Assembly (NCBI GenBank): GCA_016714225.1
Contig: JADJNS010000036.1
Location: 20,694-84,693, forward strand
Origin: Archangiaceae bacterium
GTDB lineage: Bacteria > Myxococcota > Myxococcia > Myxococcales > Myxococcaceae
Length of the DNA stretch: 64,000 nt
Reading direction: 5' to 3'
Numbering within the stretch: the first letter of the stretch is position 1; every line of letters starts with the position of its first letter. Shown here piece after piece: positions 1-8,726 of the stretch. Position numbers and translations under genes: made by a program. The notes beneath the pieces are model-generated. The model was not told the DNA's origin and made no database searches. It worked only from the letters and a program-made list of their open reading frames with translations.

Positions 1-27
1 CGCGACCTGAGCTTCCAAGAGCGGTGA
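1..27 (+). CDS. 3' end of an upstream gene (last 8 codons)
   Basis: Frame 1 reads RDLSFQER followed by TGA at the very edge of the window, in the same orientation as the next gene. The codons are G/C-rich at third positions like the neighbours. Too short to identify; it may be chance. Confidence 0.3.
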   Translation, partial: RDLSFQER

Positions 28-101
28 CCCGCCGCCGACTGCTGGCCGCCGCTGCTCGCGCCACCCGCGATGAACGGCCCACGTTCGGTTAGGTTGCGCG
101 C

Positions 102-788
102 GTGCTGACCCTTCACATCGGAAACAAGAACTACTCGTCGTGGTCGCTGCGCCCGTGGGTGCTGATGAAGGCGCTCGGCGTTCCCTTCACCGAGGAGCTG
201 CACCGGTTCGACGCCGCGAGCGCCGGCGGCGGGTTCAAGGCGTTCTCGCCCTCGGGCCGGGTGCCGTGCCTGGTCGACGACGGCGGAGTGGTGGTGTGGG
301 ACTCGCTGGCCATCGTCGAGTACCTCGCCGAGGACCACGAGCGGGTCTGGCCCCGCGAGGGCAGCATTCGCGCGTGGGCGCGCTCGGCGTGCGCCGAGAT
401 GCACGCGGGCTTCGGCGCGCTGCGCAACCAGCACAGCATGAACGTGGGCGTTCGGGTCCAGGTCGAGCGGCGCTCACCCGAGCTGCTCGCCGACCTCGCG
501 CGCCTCGAGCAGCTGTGGAGCGAGGGGCTCTCGCGCTTCGGCGGGCCCTGGCTGTGCGGCGAGGCGTTCTGCGCGGCCGACGCGTTCTTCGCGCCGGTCG
601 CCTTTCGCATTCAGACCTACGGCGTCTCGCTCGCGGGCGCCGCCGCCGACTACTGGCCCCGGCTGCTCGCCCTGCCCGCGATGAAAGAGTGGGAGACCGC
701 CGCGCTCGCCGAGACGTTCCGCGACGCGGCCCACGACGCCGAGCTCGCCCGCGCCGGGCGCGTGGTGAAAGACCTGCGCGCGAAGTGA
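102..788 (+). CDS. glutathione S-transferase family protein
   Basis: A 228-aa cytosolic protein starting at GTG. The N-terminus reads LTLHIGNKNYSSWSLRPW, the thioredoxin-fold start of bacterial GSTs, with the glutathione-contacting Ser region near residues 11-15. A VPCLVDDG segment (cis-Pro loop) and a DSLAIVEYLAE segment (Glu/Ser binding the gamma-glutamyl group) follow at about 59-80. The C-terminal half is alpha-helical, as in the all-helical GST domain, and length is normal for the family. Likely conjugates or reduces electrophiles with glutathione; the substrate cannot be told. It stands alone ahead of a secreted-protein gene 54 bp downstream. Confidence 0.9.
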   Translation: MLTLHIGNKNYSSWSLRPWVLMKALGVPFTEELHRFDAASAGGGFKAFSPSGRVPCLVDDGGVVVWDSLAIVEYLAEDHERVWPREGSIRAWARSACAEMHAGFGALRNQHSMNVGVRVQVERRSPELLADLARLEQLWSEGLSRFGGPWLCGEAFCAADAFFAPVAFRIQTYGVSLAGAAADYWPRLLALPAMKEWETAALAETFRDAAHDAELARAGRVVKDLRAK

Positions 789-841
789 GCCCGCCCGGGG
801 CCCGCATCAAAAACCTCGGGCCGCGCCCCCACCCAGCGACC

Positions 842-1884
842 ATGCGCCACCTCGTGCTCGCCCTGCTCTGTCTCTCGTGTGGCGCTCAGCGCCCGGTGAC
901 CCGCCCGCCCGACGACGAGGCCTTCTTCTGCCGCTACACCAGGCCCTCGTACCGGCTGCCGCACGGCGTGCTCTCGCTCGAGGCGAACGACCCTCCGGTG
1001 ATGACGTTCGACGAGAAGCGGGCGCGCTCGACCGGCATCGACGTCAAGCTGCCGTGGGGGGCGGCGGGCCAGCCGCTGCGCGGCGCGTTCACCACCGGCT
1101 GGGTCACCTATCGCATGTACCTCAAGCCGAGCCGGCCGCTGGTCGTGTACCCGACCGAGCCGGTGAAGCTGGGTGTGCTCGAGCTCGGCACTTCGGCGCC
1201 GCTCGAGTTTCTCGGCACCGACGGAGACATGATGCGGGTGCGCTCGCGGCAGCCCGAGGGGTTTCGCTCGACGCACCCGCTCGAGCTCACGCTGCAGTGC
1301 CCGCAGACCGCGATCTCCCCCGGCACCCGCGGCTACGACGACGACGACGCGCCGCAACCCGACGGCGGACGCCGACCGGGCTCGAGCTCGTCGCGGGGCA
1401 AGACGTCTCGGTCGCGATGACCCCGGGCGGGGCCGCCGACGGGGTGCTGCGACTCACCGACGACTCGTGGGCCCGCACCGCCACCGTGCTCGAAGAGCGG
1501 GGCGACCAGGTGCGCGTTCGCCTGCACGTCTGGCCGGGCCGCGTCACCGGCTGGGTCGCGCGCCGCCAGACGTCGCCGGTCGCGCTGAGCAACGTCCTCG
1601 GCATGGGCGGCCTGGTCGGCGGCCTGGCTTCGCCTGAGGGCGGCGGCCGCCCCGCGTGGGCCCGCTGCGGCACCGGCGTCGCGCTCTACCTGGTGCAGAA
1701 CGGCGAGCTGCGCGCGGCGGGAGAGCTGGCCGCGAACGCCGCGTACGAGGTGGTGAGCGAGCGCCCAGGGTGGACCGAGGTTCGCCTGCCCGAGAATGCG
1801 TGGCTCGAGCTTCAGCCGGGGCTGAGCTGGGCGTTCAAGCCCGGCGACCTCGAGGTGTGTCGGAAGAAGCCCGCGGCGCGGTGA
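842..1884 (+). pseudogene. secreted SH3-like protein gene, frame-disrupted near 1370
   Basis: The ATG at 842 opens a frame with a lipoprotein-type signal (MRHLVLALLCLSCGAQ, Cys in a lipobox-like LSC) and a beta-rich domain. That frame loses coding character at about 1365-1378 and stops at 1420. A neighbouring frame takes over with GLELVAGQDVSVAMTPGG and runs to 1884 with two SH3-like stretches (around VRVRLHVWPGRVTGWV and YEVVSERPGWTEVRLPE). One inserted or deleted base would join them into a protein of roughly 346 aa. Alternatively two genes overlap at ATGA (1417-1420), but the second frame already looks coding upstream of that ATG. Function unknown; the SH3-like repeats suggest a cell-envelope role. 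Confidence 0.65.
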
Positions 1885-1893
1885 CCGCCCGGG

Positions 1894-2376
1894 CTACTTG
1901 CTGCTCTTCAGGGTGTGGCACCCGTGGCAGCCGAACGCCCCTTCTTTCGGCGCCTGGGGGTTGAACGCCTCGATGCCGAGCAGCTCGGCGGTCATCGGCA
2001 CCACCTTCTCGCCCATGAACTTCACCATCTCGGGCTGCTCTTTCATCACCGTGGCCATGAACACCTCGGGTGAGTCGGGCAGGCTGGGCAGCTCGGCGCT
2101 CGGCATCTTGAACTCGTTCTGCTTGCCGTGCTCGCCGTGGCAGGTGGCGCAGGTGACCTTCGCGAACTTCTCGCCGTCGAAGGCCTGAAAGACGGGCCGC
2201 AGCTTCGGCAGCACCACCTTCGCCATGTAGCGGCCGCGCTGCTGCCCGGTCATGTCCTTCCACGGGGTCTGCTGGGGCGTCACCACCGGGCTGTCGTCGT
2301 CGGGCGGCCCGGCGTTTTCGGCAGGAGCGTGGGCACAGGCGAGCAGCACGAGCGAGACGAGCGCGAGGCGGTTCAT
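1894..2376 (-). CDS. c-type cytochrome-like lipoprotein with two CxxCH motifs
   Basis: A 160-aa exported protein. The N-terminus MNRLALVSLVLLACAH has a lipobox (LLAC), so it should be lipidated at Cys14. Two haem-attachment motifs are visible, CATCH in the middle and CHGCH near the C-terminus. Met-rich segments (EVFMATVMKEQPEMVKFMGE) could supply axial ligands. The second motif lies only about 10 residues from the end, unlike a classic class I cytochrome c. Probably a periplasm-facing electron carrier; partner unknown. It converges on the frame-disrupted gene ending at 1884. Confidence 0.8.
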   Translation of the reverse strand: MNRLALVSLVLLACAHAPAENAGPPDDDSPVVTPQQTPWKDMTGQQRGRYMAKVVLPKLRPVFQAFDGEKFAKVTCATCHGEHGKQNEFKMPSAELPSLPDSPEVFMATVMKEQPEMVKFMGEKVVPMTAELLGIEAFNPQAPKEGAFGCHGCHTLKSSK

Positions 2377-2412
2377 GCGCGAGCGTCTACCTCATGCGGT
2401 GGGCCGCGAGCT

Positions 2413-3468
2413 TCATTTCCAGACGTCGCCGGGCGGGCTCGACGCCGCCCGGTTCGCGTCGACGCGACCCAGCAGGAACCGGGCGACCGCCGCGTCGCGC
2501 GCCGGGTCGCCGGCAGCATCATCGGTCGGGTAGCGAACGGCTCCGGCCTGCTGCTCGACCGTCGACCAGGCACGGCTCAGCTCGACCGACCACGCGGGTT
2601 GCTCGGCCGCGCGGCCCGAGCGGTGCCAGCGGTCGAACGCCGCCGCCGCGAGCGTGCGCACGTTCTTCTCGAACAGCCCCTGCACCACCGGCCCCGCTTC
2701 GCGGAAGGCGGGGTGCGCCTCGAGCGCTTCCAACGACGTCACCTGGTGGGTGGCGATGGCGTAGGCGAGGCGGTCGAAGGTCGACGTCTCGGGGCAGACC
2801 GCCACCGGCTTGCCCTCGCTCATCGCCGACACCACCTCGTACAAGGTCATCGGGCCAGCGCCGAGCACCACCAACTGCGCGGCATTGCCCACCAGCGCGG
2901 CGTTGCGCTCGCCGTAGCGCCCCAGCGAGGCAGGCGTGCCTTCGACCTGGTAGCGCGCCGCTTCGCTCTCGCTCAGCACGTAGGCCGCGCCATAGGGGCT
3001 GAGCGCTTCGGTCTCGCGGTCCGACCCGGGTGGAACAATCACCGTCAGCCGCGACTGAGAGGCCTTCGGCGCTTCACCCCGGGCGGCGCAGAACGACGCT
3101 CCGACCAGCTGCTGCACGCTGTCGGCGTTGGCGTCTCCTCCCGACACCACGTTGAAGACCGGCCCGTCTTTCATCAGGTCGCTGAGCCGCTGCCCGACCA
3201 GCGCCGCCAGCGGCTCGAGGCCGTTGAAGCTCGCGCGGCCCCCGCACACTGCGACCGCGTTGAAGGGAAATTTCCGCTGCGTGGCCGAACCGCGGCCCGC
3301 CACCTCGGGGGCCAGCGGTGCGACGAGCTGGTCAGTGAGCGCGTGGCCCGTTGCCCGCGAAGCGTCAGCCTCGGGCTGCGGCGACTCGACGGTCGAGGTC
3401 GCCTCGGCCGGGGCCATCGCCGTGTCGGGCGGGGTGGTGCTGCGACGGGTCGTGCGTTGGCTTCGCAT
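2413..3468 (-). CDS. SLOG/LOG-like Rossmann protein of unknown function
   Basis: A 351-aa soluble protein. A disordered, Thr/Pro-rich N-terminus (about 55 residues) precedes a Rossmann-like core with AVAVCGGRASFNGLE, FNVVSGGDANAD and LVVLGAGPMTLYEVVSAM. The GG...GPMTLYE pattern resembles the nucleotide-binding loops of the SLOG/lysine-decarboxylase-like (LOG) superfamily, where GGxGTxxE is typical. The canonical PGGxGTxxE is not present, so catalytic activity is doubtful. The C-terminal 90 residues are helical. It is divergent from the topoisomerase-helicase gene, with 137 bp between the starts. Confidence 0.55.
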   Translation of the reverse strand: MRSQRTTRRSTTPPDTAMAPAEATSTVESPQPEADASRATGHALTDQLVAPLAPEVAGRGSATQRKFPFNAVAVCGGRASFNGLEPLAALVGQRLSDLMKDGPVFNVVSGGDANADSVQQLVGASFCAARGEAPKASQSRLTVIVPPGSDRETEALSPYGAAYVLSESEAARYQVEGTPASLGRYGERNAALVGNAAQLVVLGAGPMTLYEVVSAMSEGKPVAVCPETSTFDRLAYAIATHQVTSLEALEAHPAFREAGPVVQGLFEKNVRTLAAAAFDRWHRSGRAAEQPAWSVELSRAWSTVEQQAGAVRYPTDDAAGDPARDAAVARFLLGRVDANRAASSPPGDVWK

Positions 3469-3605
3469 CGAGGGCTTCGAACGACCAACCTAGCGACCGT
3501 CACCCGCGGTGCGCCAGCGCGCAGTCTGATGCCTGTCACCCTCTGCCCTCGATACTGAACAAATTTTCTCCCACAGTGTCAGACCCCGCCGCTAACCTCT
3601 GCGGC

Positions 3606-6600
3606 GTGACGGTCGCCGTGCTCGCCGAGAAGCCCTCAGTCGCCCGCGACATCGCGCAGGTGCTGGGCGCGCGCACGCGCCGGGGCGCCTCGCTCGAGGG
3701 CAACGGCTACGTGGTGACCTGGGCCATCGGCCACCTGGTCGGGCTGTGCGAGCCCGAGGCCATGAATTCGTCGTGGCGCGGCTGGCGCCTCGAGGCGCTG
3801 CCGATGCTGCCGCGCGACTGGCCCCTGGCGGTGCACCAGAAGACGGCCTCGCACTTCGCCGAGGTCCGGCAGGTGCTGCAGCGCCGCGACGTGAACAAGG
3901 TGGTCTGCGCCACCGACGCCGGCCGCGAGGGCGAGCTCATCTTCCGTTACATCTACCGGCAGGCCGGCTGCGACAAGCCGGTCGAGCGCCTGTGGCTCAG
4001 CTCGCTCACCCCGCAGGCGATTCGCGCCGGGTTCGAGCGCCTGCGCCCCTCGCGCGAGCTCGACCCGCTCGCCGATGCCGCCGAGGGCCGCGCCCGCGCC
4101 GACTGGCTCGTCGGCATGAACCTCTCGCGCGCGTACACGGTGCGCTTCGGCCCCGACCTGCTCAGCGTCGGGCGGGTGCAGACCCCCACCCTGGCGATGC
4201 TGGTCGAGCGCGACCGCGCCATCGCCGCGTTCGTGCCCGAGAAGTACTGCGAGGTGAAGGCCTCGTTCGGCGCGTACAGCGGCACCTGGTTCGACCCGAA
4301 GAAGAAGGCCGCCGAGCACCCCACCCGGCTCGAGGCGAAGCAGGCCGAAGCCATCGCCGCCCGCTGCCGCGACCGCGTCGGCGAGGTCGCCTCGGTGAAG
4401 GGCGAAGAGAAGAAGCAGGCTCCGCCGCTGCTCTACGACCTCACCGAGCTGCAGCGGCACGGCAACCGGCTCTACGGGTTCACCGCCAAGAAGACGCTCG
4501 AGCTCGCCCAGCAGCTCTACGAGCGGCACAAGCTGCTCTCGTACCCGCGCACCGACTCGCGGCACCTCTCGACCGCCATCGCACCCGAGGCGTCGACCCT
4601 CGCGCGCACGCTCGCGCAGAGCTACCCCGCCGCCGCGCCGGGCACCGGTGAGCGGCCGCTCACCCGCCGCTTCGTCGACGACGCGCAGGTCACCGACCAC
4701 CACGCCATCATCCCCCTGGGGGTGCCCAAAGCGCCGCTCTCTCGCGACGAGCAGCGCATCTACGACCTGGTCTGCCGCCGGCTGCTGATGGCCTGGGCGA
4801 AAGACCACCACACCCGCGTCACCCGCGTGGTGACGAAGGTCGACGCCGACGCGTTCGAGTCGTCGGGCACCCAGGTGCTCGAGCCCGGGTGGAAGGCGCT
4901 CGAGGCCGTGCCGTTCGCGCACGGCGACACCGCGCTGCCCGCCTCGCTCGCCGAGGGCCAGCAGCACCCGGTGAAGAAGACCGACGTGCTGCACAAGCAG
5001 ACCGAGCCCCCGAAGCGGCTCACCGACGCCACCCTGCTCAGCGCGATGGAGAGCGCCGGCCGCGGCCTCGACGACCGCGAATTGGGCGAGGCGATGCGCG
5101 AGCGCGGCCTGGGCACGCCGGCCACCCGCGCCGCCATCATCGAGACGCTGCTCACCCGCGGGTACGCCGAGCGCGAGGGCAAGTCGCTGCGCGCCACCGA
5201 CAAGGGCTTTGCGCTGGTCGACCGGGTGCACGACACGGTGAAGAGCCCGGCCCTCACCGGTGAATGGGAGCTTGCGCTCAGTCACATCGAACGCGGTAAG
5301 GAGTCTCTGACGTGCTTCATGCAGCGCATCGAGTCGATGGTGTCGAGGTTGGTGGCCACCGTGGCTGACGGCCCTGCCTCGCCTGGGGGTGGCCCTTCGG
5401 CCCCTTCCGGGCCGCCGCCGATGCTGCCGCAGGCGCAGCTGCCCCTCGCCGAGCCGCCGCGGGTGCCCAAGGTGGCGCCGGGCACGCCGCTCAAAGCCGT
5501 CTTGAAGGCGCGCTTCGGCCACGCCGACTTCCGCCCGTACCAGGAAGAGGTGTGCCAGACCGTCGCCGACGGCACCGACGCGCTCTTGGTGATGCCGACC
5601 GGCAGCGGCAAGTCGCTCTGCTACCAGCTGCCCGGGGTGGCGCGCGGCGGCACCACGCTGGTCATCTCTCCGCTCATCGCGCTGATGGAAGACCAGACCA
5701 CGCGCCTGCAAGCCCTGGGGTTCGCCGCCGAGCGCATTCACTCGGGCCGCACCCGCGAGCAGTCGCGCGAGGTGTGCCGGCAGTACCTCGCCGGGCAGCT
5801 CGACTTTCTCACCATCGCGCCCGAGCGCTTGAGCGTGCCCGGCTTCCCCGAGCTGCTCGCGAAGCGCAAGCCGACCCTCATCGCCGTCGACGAGGCGCAC
5901 TGCATCTCGCACTGGGGCCACGACTTTCGCCCCGACTACCGGCTGCTCGGGCAGCGGCTGCCGATGCTGCGGCCAGCTCCGGTGGTGGCGCTCACCGCCA
6001 CCGCCACCCGCCGGGTGCAGGCCGACATTCTCGCGCTGCTGCAGGTGCCGCAGGCGAAGCGCTTCATTCACGGCTTTCGCCGCGACAACCTGGCGCTCGA
6101 GGCCACCGAGGTCAGCCAAGGCGACCGGCTCGACAAGACGCTCGAGGTGCTGGCCGACGAGGGCCGCAAGCCGGCGCTGGTCTACGTGCCCAGCCGCAAG
6201 CTCGCCGAAGAGGCGGCCGAGGTGCTCGAGCGCGAGGGCCACTCGGCCGCGCCGTACCATGCGGGCATGAGCGCCGACGCGCGCGCGCGCACCCAGACGA
6301 AGTTCCTGGGCGGTGAGCTCGACGTCGTGGTCGCCACCATCGCGTTCGGCATGGGCATCGACAAGGCCGACATTCGCACCGTGGTGCACCTCGGCCTGCC
6401 CGCCTCGCTCGAGGGCTACTACCAGGAGATCGGCCGCGCCGGCCGCGACGGGCAGACCTCGCGCGCGCTGCTCTTCTACGGCTGGGGCGACCGCAAGCTC
6501 CACGAGACGTTCCTCGACCGCGACTACCCGCCCACCCGCGACCTCGACCGCCTGGCGCGCGCAGTGCCGGAAGCCGGCATCACCCGCGCCGAGCTGTTCG

Positions 6601-7460
6601 CCGACTGCGGCCTGCCCCTCGAGGTGGCCGAGTCGGCCCTCGACAAGTTGTGGATTCACCAGGGCGTGGTGCTCACCCGCGACGACCGGGTGCAGCGGGG
6701 CAAGGCCGGGTGGGAGAAGAGCTACGAGGCGATTCGGCAGCACCGCCTCGAGCAGCTCGACGAGGTCATCGACTTCGCCCAGTCGAGCGACTGCCGAATG
6801 ACCCGGCTGGTGCGCCACTTCGGCGACGCGCGCGACGGGCGCGCCTGCGGTCAGTGCGACGCGTGCACTCCGAACGACAGCGTGGGCCGCGCCTTCCGGC
6901 CGGCCACCGCGGGCGAGCGCGCCTACGCCGGGCGCATCATGCAAGAGCTGCAGCGCTACGACGGGCAGTCGACCGGCACGCTGTACCGCAACCTGCACCC
7001 CTCGGCCGACGTCGAGCGCCGCGCCTTCGAAGAGCTGATCGGCTGCATGGTGCGCGCCAAGGTCATCGTGCTCAGCGACGACGAGTTCGAGAAAGACGGC
7101 AAGACCATCTCGTTTCGCCGCGCGCACCTGGTGAAGGGCGCGGCCGGCCGGCTCGAGGGCGCGGACTTCGTCATCGAGGTCGCGCGCGAGGGCGGCAAGA
7201 AGTCGAAGAAGGCGCAGAAGCGCGCGGCCGAGGCCCAGCTGCCCGCCGCCGACAAGCAGCTGGTCGAGCGGCTGCGCAGCTGGCGGCTGCACCTCGCCAA
7301 GGGGCTCGCGGTGCCCGCCTACCGCATCATGACCGACCGGGTGATGCTGGCCATCGCCGCGCGGCGGCCCACCTCGCTCGCACAGCTGCAGCAGATTTCA
7401 GGGGTGGGGCCGAAGATGGTCGAGAAGCACGGCAAGGCGCTGCTGTCGCTGATGCGGTGA
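3606..7460 (+). CDS. DNA topoisomerase III-RecQ helicase-HRDC fusion protein
   Basis: One 1284-aa protein starting at GTG 3606 (VTVAVLAEKPSVARDI is the usual TopB N-terminus). Residues 1-590 form a type IA topoisomerase: Toprim domain with the EKPSVA Glu and DAGREGE acidic triad, and the active-site Tyr at about 313 in LLSYPRTDSR. A Pro/Gly-rich linker (about 588-630) leads to a full RecQ helicase: Walker A MPTGSGKS (K669), DEAH 762-765, TATATRR motif III, and QEIGRAGRDG motif VI. A zinc site follows (C1063, C1081, C1084, C1087), then an HRDC domain (about 1215-1284). No zinc ribbons follow the topoisomerase part. It should unwind and decatenate recombination intermediates within one polypeptide, like the separate RecQ/BLM-TopoIII partners. 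It ends directly against the convergent GNAT gene. Confidence 0.95.
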   Translation: MTVAVLAEKPSVARDIAQVLGARTRRGASLEGNGYVVTWAIGHLVGLCEPEAMNSSWRGWRLEALPMLPRDWPLAVHQKTASHFAEVRQVLQRRDVNKVVCATDAGREGELIFRYIYRQAGCDKPVERLWLSSLTPQAIRAGFERLRPSRELDPLADAAEGRARADWLVGMNLSRAYTVRFGPDLLSVGRVQTPTLAMLVERDRAIAAFVPEKYCEVKASFGAYSGTWFDPKKKAAEHPTRLEAKQAEAIAARCRDRVGEVASVKGEEKKQAPPLLYDLTELQRHGNRLYGFTAKKTLELAQQLYERHKLLSYPRTDSRHLSTAIAPEASTLARTLAQSYPAAAPGTGERPLTRRFVDDAQVTDHHAIIPLGVPKAPLSRDEQRIYDLVCRRLLMAWAKDHHTRVTRVVTKVDADAFESSGTQVLEPGWKALEAVPFAHGDTALPASLAEGQQHPVKKTDVLHKQTEPPKRLTDATLLSAMESAGRGLDDRELGEAMRERGLGTPATRAAIIETLLTRGYAEREGKSLRATDKGFALVDRVHDTVKSPALTGEWELALSHIERGKESLTCFMQRIESMVSRLVATVADGPASPGGGPSAPSGPPPMLPQAQLPLAEPPRVPKVAPGTPLKAVLKARFGHADFRPYQEEVCQTVADGTDALLVMPTGSGKSLCYQLPGVARGGTTLVISPLIALMEDQTTRLQALGFAAERIHSGRTREQSREVCRQYLAGQLDFLTIAPERLSVPGFPELLAKRKPTLIAVDEAHCISHWGHDFRPDYRLLGQRLPMLRPAPVVALTATATRRVQADILALLQVPQAKRFIHGFRRDNLALEATEVSQGDRLDKTLEVLADEGRKPALVYVPSRKLAEEAAEVLEREGHSAAPYHAGMSADARARTQTKFLGGELDVVVATIAFGMGIDKADIRTVVHLGLPASLEGYYQEIGRAGRDGQTSRALLFYGWGDRKLHETFLDRDYPPTRDLDRLARAVPEAGITRAELFADCGLPLEVAESALDKLWIHQGVVLTRDDRVQRGKAGWEKSYEAIRQHRLEQLDEVIDFAQSSDCRMTRLVRHFGDARDGRACGQCDACTPNDSVGRAFRPATAGERAYAGRIMQELQRYDGQSTGTLYRNLHPSADVERRAFEELIGCMVRAKVIVLSDDEFEKDGKTISFRRAHLVKGAAGRLEGADFVIEVAREGGKKSKKAQKRAAEAQLPAADKQLVERLRSWRLHLAKGLAVPAYRIMTDRVMLAIAARRPTSLAQLQQISGVGPKMVEKHGKALLSLMR

Positions 7461-7997
7461 TCAGGTCTGCACGCGCGCAGGCGGCGTCGACTTCGGCGCC
7501 GGCACCTCGCGCCACGCCTTCTCGAGGCGGAAGATAATCTTGTCGCCGTCGCGGCGGTCTTCTCTCGCGCCCAGCTTGAGCACCGCCTTCTGCGAGCGGA
7601 AGTTGTGGTCGCCCACCACGAAGAAGACCGTGTCGACCTGCCCGAACGCGTAGCCGAGCATCAGCGCCTTCAGCTCGGCGTTGTGGGGGCCCCCCCAGTA
7701 CGCCCGAGTGAGAAAGGTGTAGCCGATTTCGACGCTGCGCTTGCCCGGGTCGTGCGCGGTGTAGCGCGAGGTGCCGATGACCGCGTGGGTCTTCGCGTCG
7801 AGAATCACCAGCGCGCCGCGGCTCTCGAGCCCCGAGATGAAGAAGCGCCGAAACACGTCGCGCTGCCAGCGGGTGCTCTCGGGGTGCTGCTCCCAGATGA
7901 GCGGGTCTGACGCGGCGGCGTGCAGCGCCTCGAAGTCGGTCTTCACCATCGGGCGAAGAGTGAGGCGCTCTCCTCGCAACGTCGGCTGCCACGTCAT
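7461..7997 (-). CDS. GNAT N-acetyltransferase, RimJ/RimL type
   Basis: A 178-aa protein. It starts with LRGERLTLRPMVKTDFEAL and has a central beta-bulge region, VEIGYTFLTRAYWGG, then NAELKALMLGYAF and NFRSQKAVLKLGAR. These are the acetyl-CoA-binding and C-terminal signatures of the RimJ/RimL acetyltransferase_3 group, whose members acetylate N-termini, small amines or antibiotics; the substrate here is unknown. The usual Q/RxxGxG/A loop is weak (TRAYWGGPHN). Its stop codon abuts that of the TopoIII-RecQ gene, so the two transcripts converge. Confidence 0.85.
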   Translation of the reverse strand: MTWQPTLRGERLTLRPMVKTDFEALHAAASDPLIWEQHPESTRWQRDVFRRFFISGLESRGALVILDAKTHAVIGTSRYTAHDPGKRSVEIGYTFLTRAYWGGPHNAELKALMLGYAFGQVDTVFFVVGDHNFRSQKAVLKLGAREDRRDGDKIIFRLEKAWREVPAPKSTPPARVQT

Positions 7998-8112
7998 ACC
8001 CCCTGATCATCACCAGACCGGGCCGCCCGTGAAGCGGAAACTGCAGCCTGATCAGCGCCCCGCCCGGCGGCAGGCCGACGCGGAGCACCCCGGCCTGCAG
8101 GGCGCGCCACAA

Positions 8113-8139
8113 GGCTCGGCGTCACCTGAACGCCGAGCC
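8113..8139 (-). terminator. 10-bp perfect hairpin downstream of the Cys-rich lipoprotein gene
   Basis: GGCTCGGCGT (8113-8122) pairs perfectly with ACGCCGAGCC (8130-8139) around a 7-nt loop. It lies 14 bp past the stop of the minus-strand gene at 8154. A short T run exists only on the plus-strand side (8143-8146), so on the minus strand it is a stem without a good U tract. Confidence 0.5.
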
Positions 8140-8153
8140 CGATTTTGCGAGCC

Positions 8154-8501
8154 TCAGGTCTCGATGATGCACTGGTACTTGCTGAACTGCGCCTGGTAGC
8201 AGCCGGTCGGCGTGCAGTTGAGGAAGCAGTAGTTCGAGCTGATGTACACGCCGCGGTCGTAGCCGTAGAGGTTGTGGCACACCGTGTACGCGCCGCGCGG
8301 GCGACCGCAGGGCTGCGGGTTGTCCCAGACGTAGCGCGAGATGTGCAGCCCCTGCTCGGTCGAGGCGTTGGCCGGCGCGGCCTGGCTCATCAAGTCATCG
8401 GGCGGAGTGGTGCTGTCTTCTCCTTCCAGCGGCACGCCGCAGCTGAACAGCGAGGTCACGGCGAGCACGGCGGCGAAGAACAGGGGGCGAAACGAAGTCA
8501 T
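8154..8501 (-). CDS. small Cys-rich lipoprotein
   Basis: A 115-aa protein. The start at 8501 is chosen over an upstream in-frame ATG because a GGAGA ribosome site precedes it and it gives a clean signal peptide (MTSFRPLFFAAVLAVTSLFSC, lipobox LFSC). After an acidic linker the mature domain carries about six Cys (PQPCGRP, TVCHNLYG, NYCFLNCTPTGCYQ, KYQCIIE), consistent with a disulfide-knotted fold. I do not recognise the family. Single-gene unit, followed by a hairpin. Confidence 0.7.
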   Translation of the reverse strand: MTSFRPLFFAAVLAVTSLFSCGVPLEGEDSTTPPDDLMSQAAPANASTEQGLHISRYVWDNPQPCGRPRGAYTVCHNLYGYDRGVYISSNYCFLNCTPTGCYQAQFSKYQCIIET

Positions 8502-8726
8502 CGGCGTCTCCAAGGGTGATGCGGGTTGAGCCGCGGCGCCTGAGCAACCGAGGTGCCAGCGCACGCCGCACGCGAACTTCGCCACTTCGCGCGACAACCG
8601 GCGCGACGATGGCAAGAGTTGCCGCCTGAACGAGGCGGCGGCCCTGCACCACCGCTCAGCGCGCGCTGTCGTGGGCGCTGACGAAACGCGACATCATTCT
8701 TCGCGTGCGTCTCTGCCCGCCGGCGC

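Noticed and set aside
3636..7292. A 1218-residue open frame antisense to the TopoIII-RecQ gene
   Set aside because: Its composition is Arg/Leu/Glu/Gly-biased as expected from the complement of GC-rich codons, it shows no domain, and the plus strand is fully explained by two well-known enzymes.
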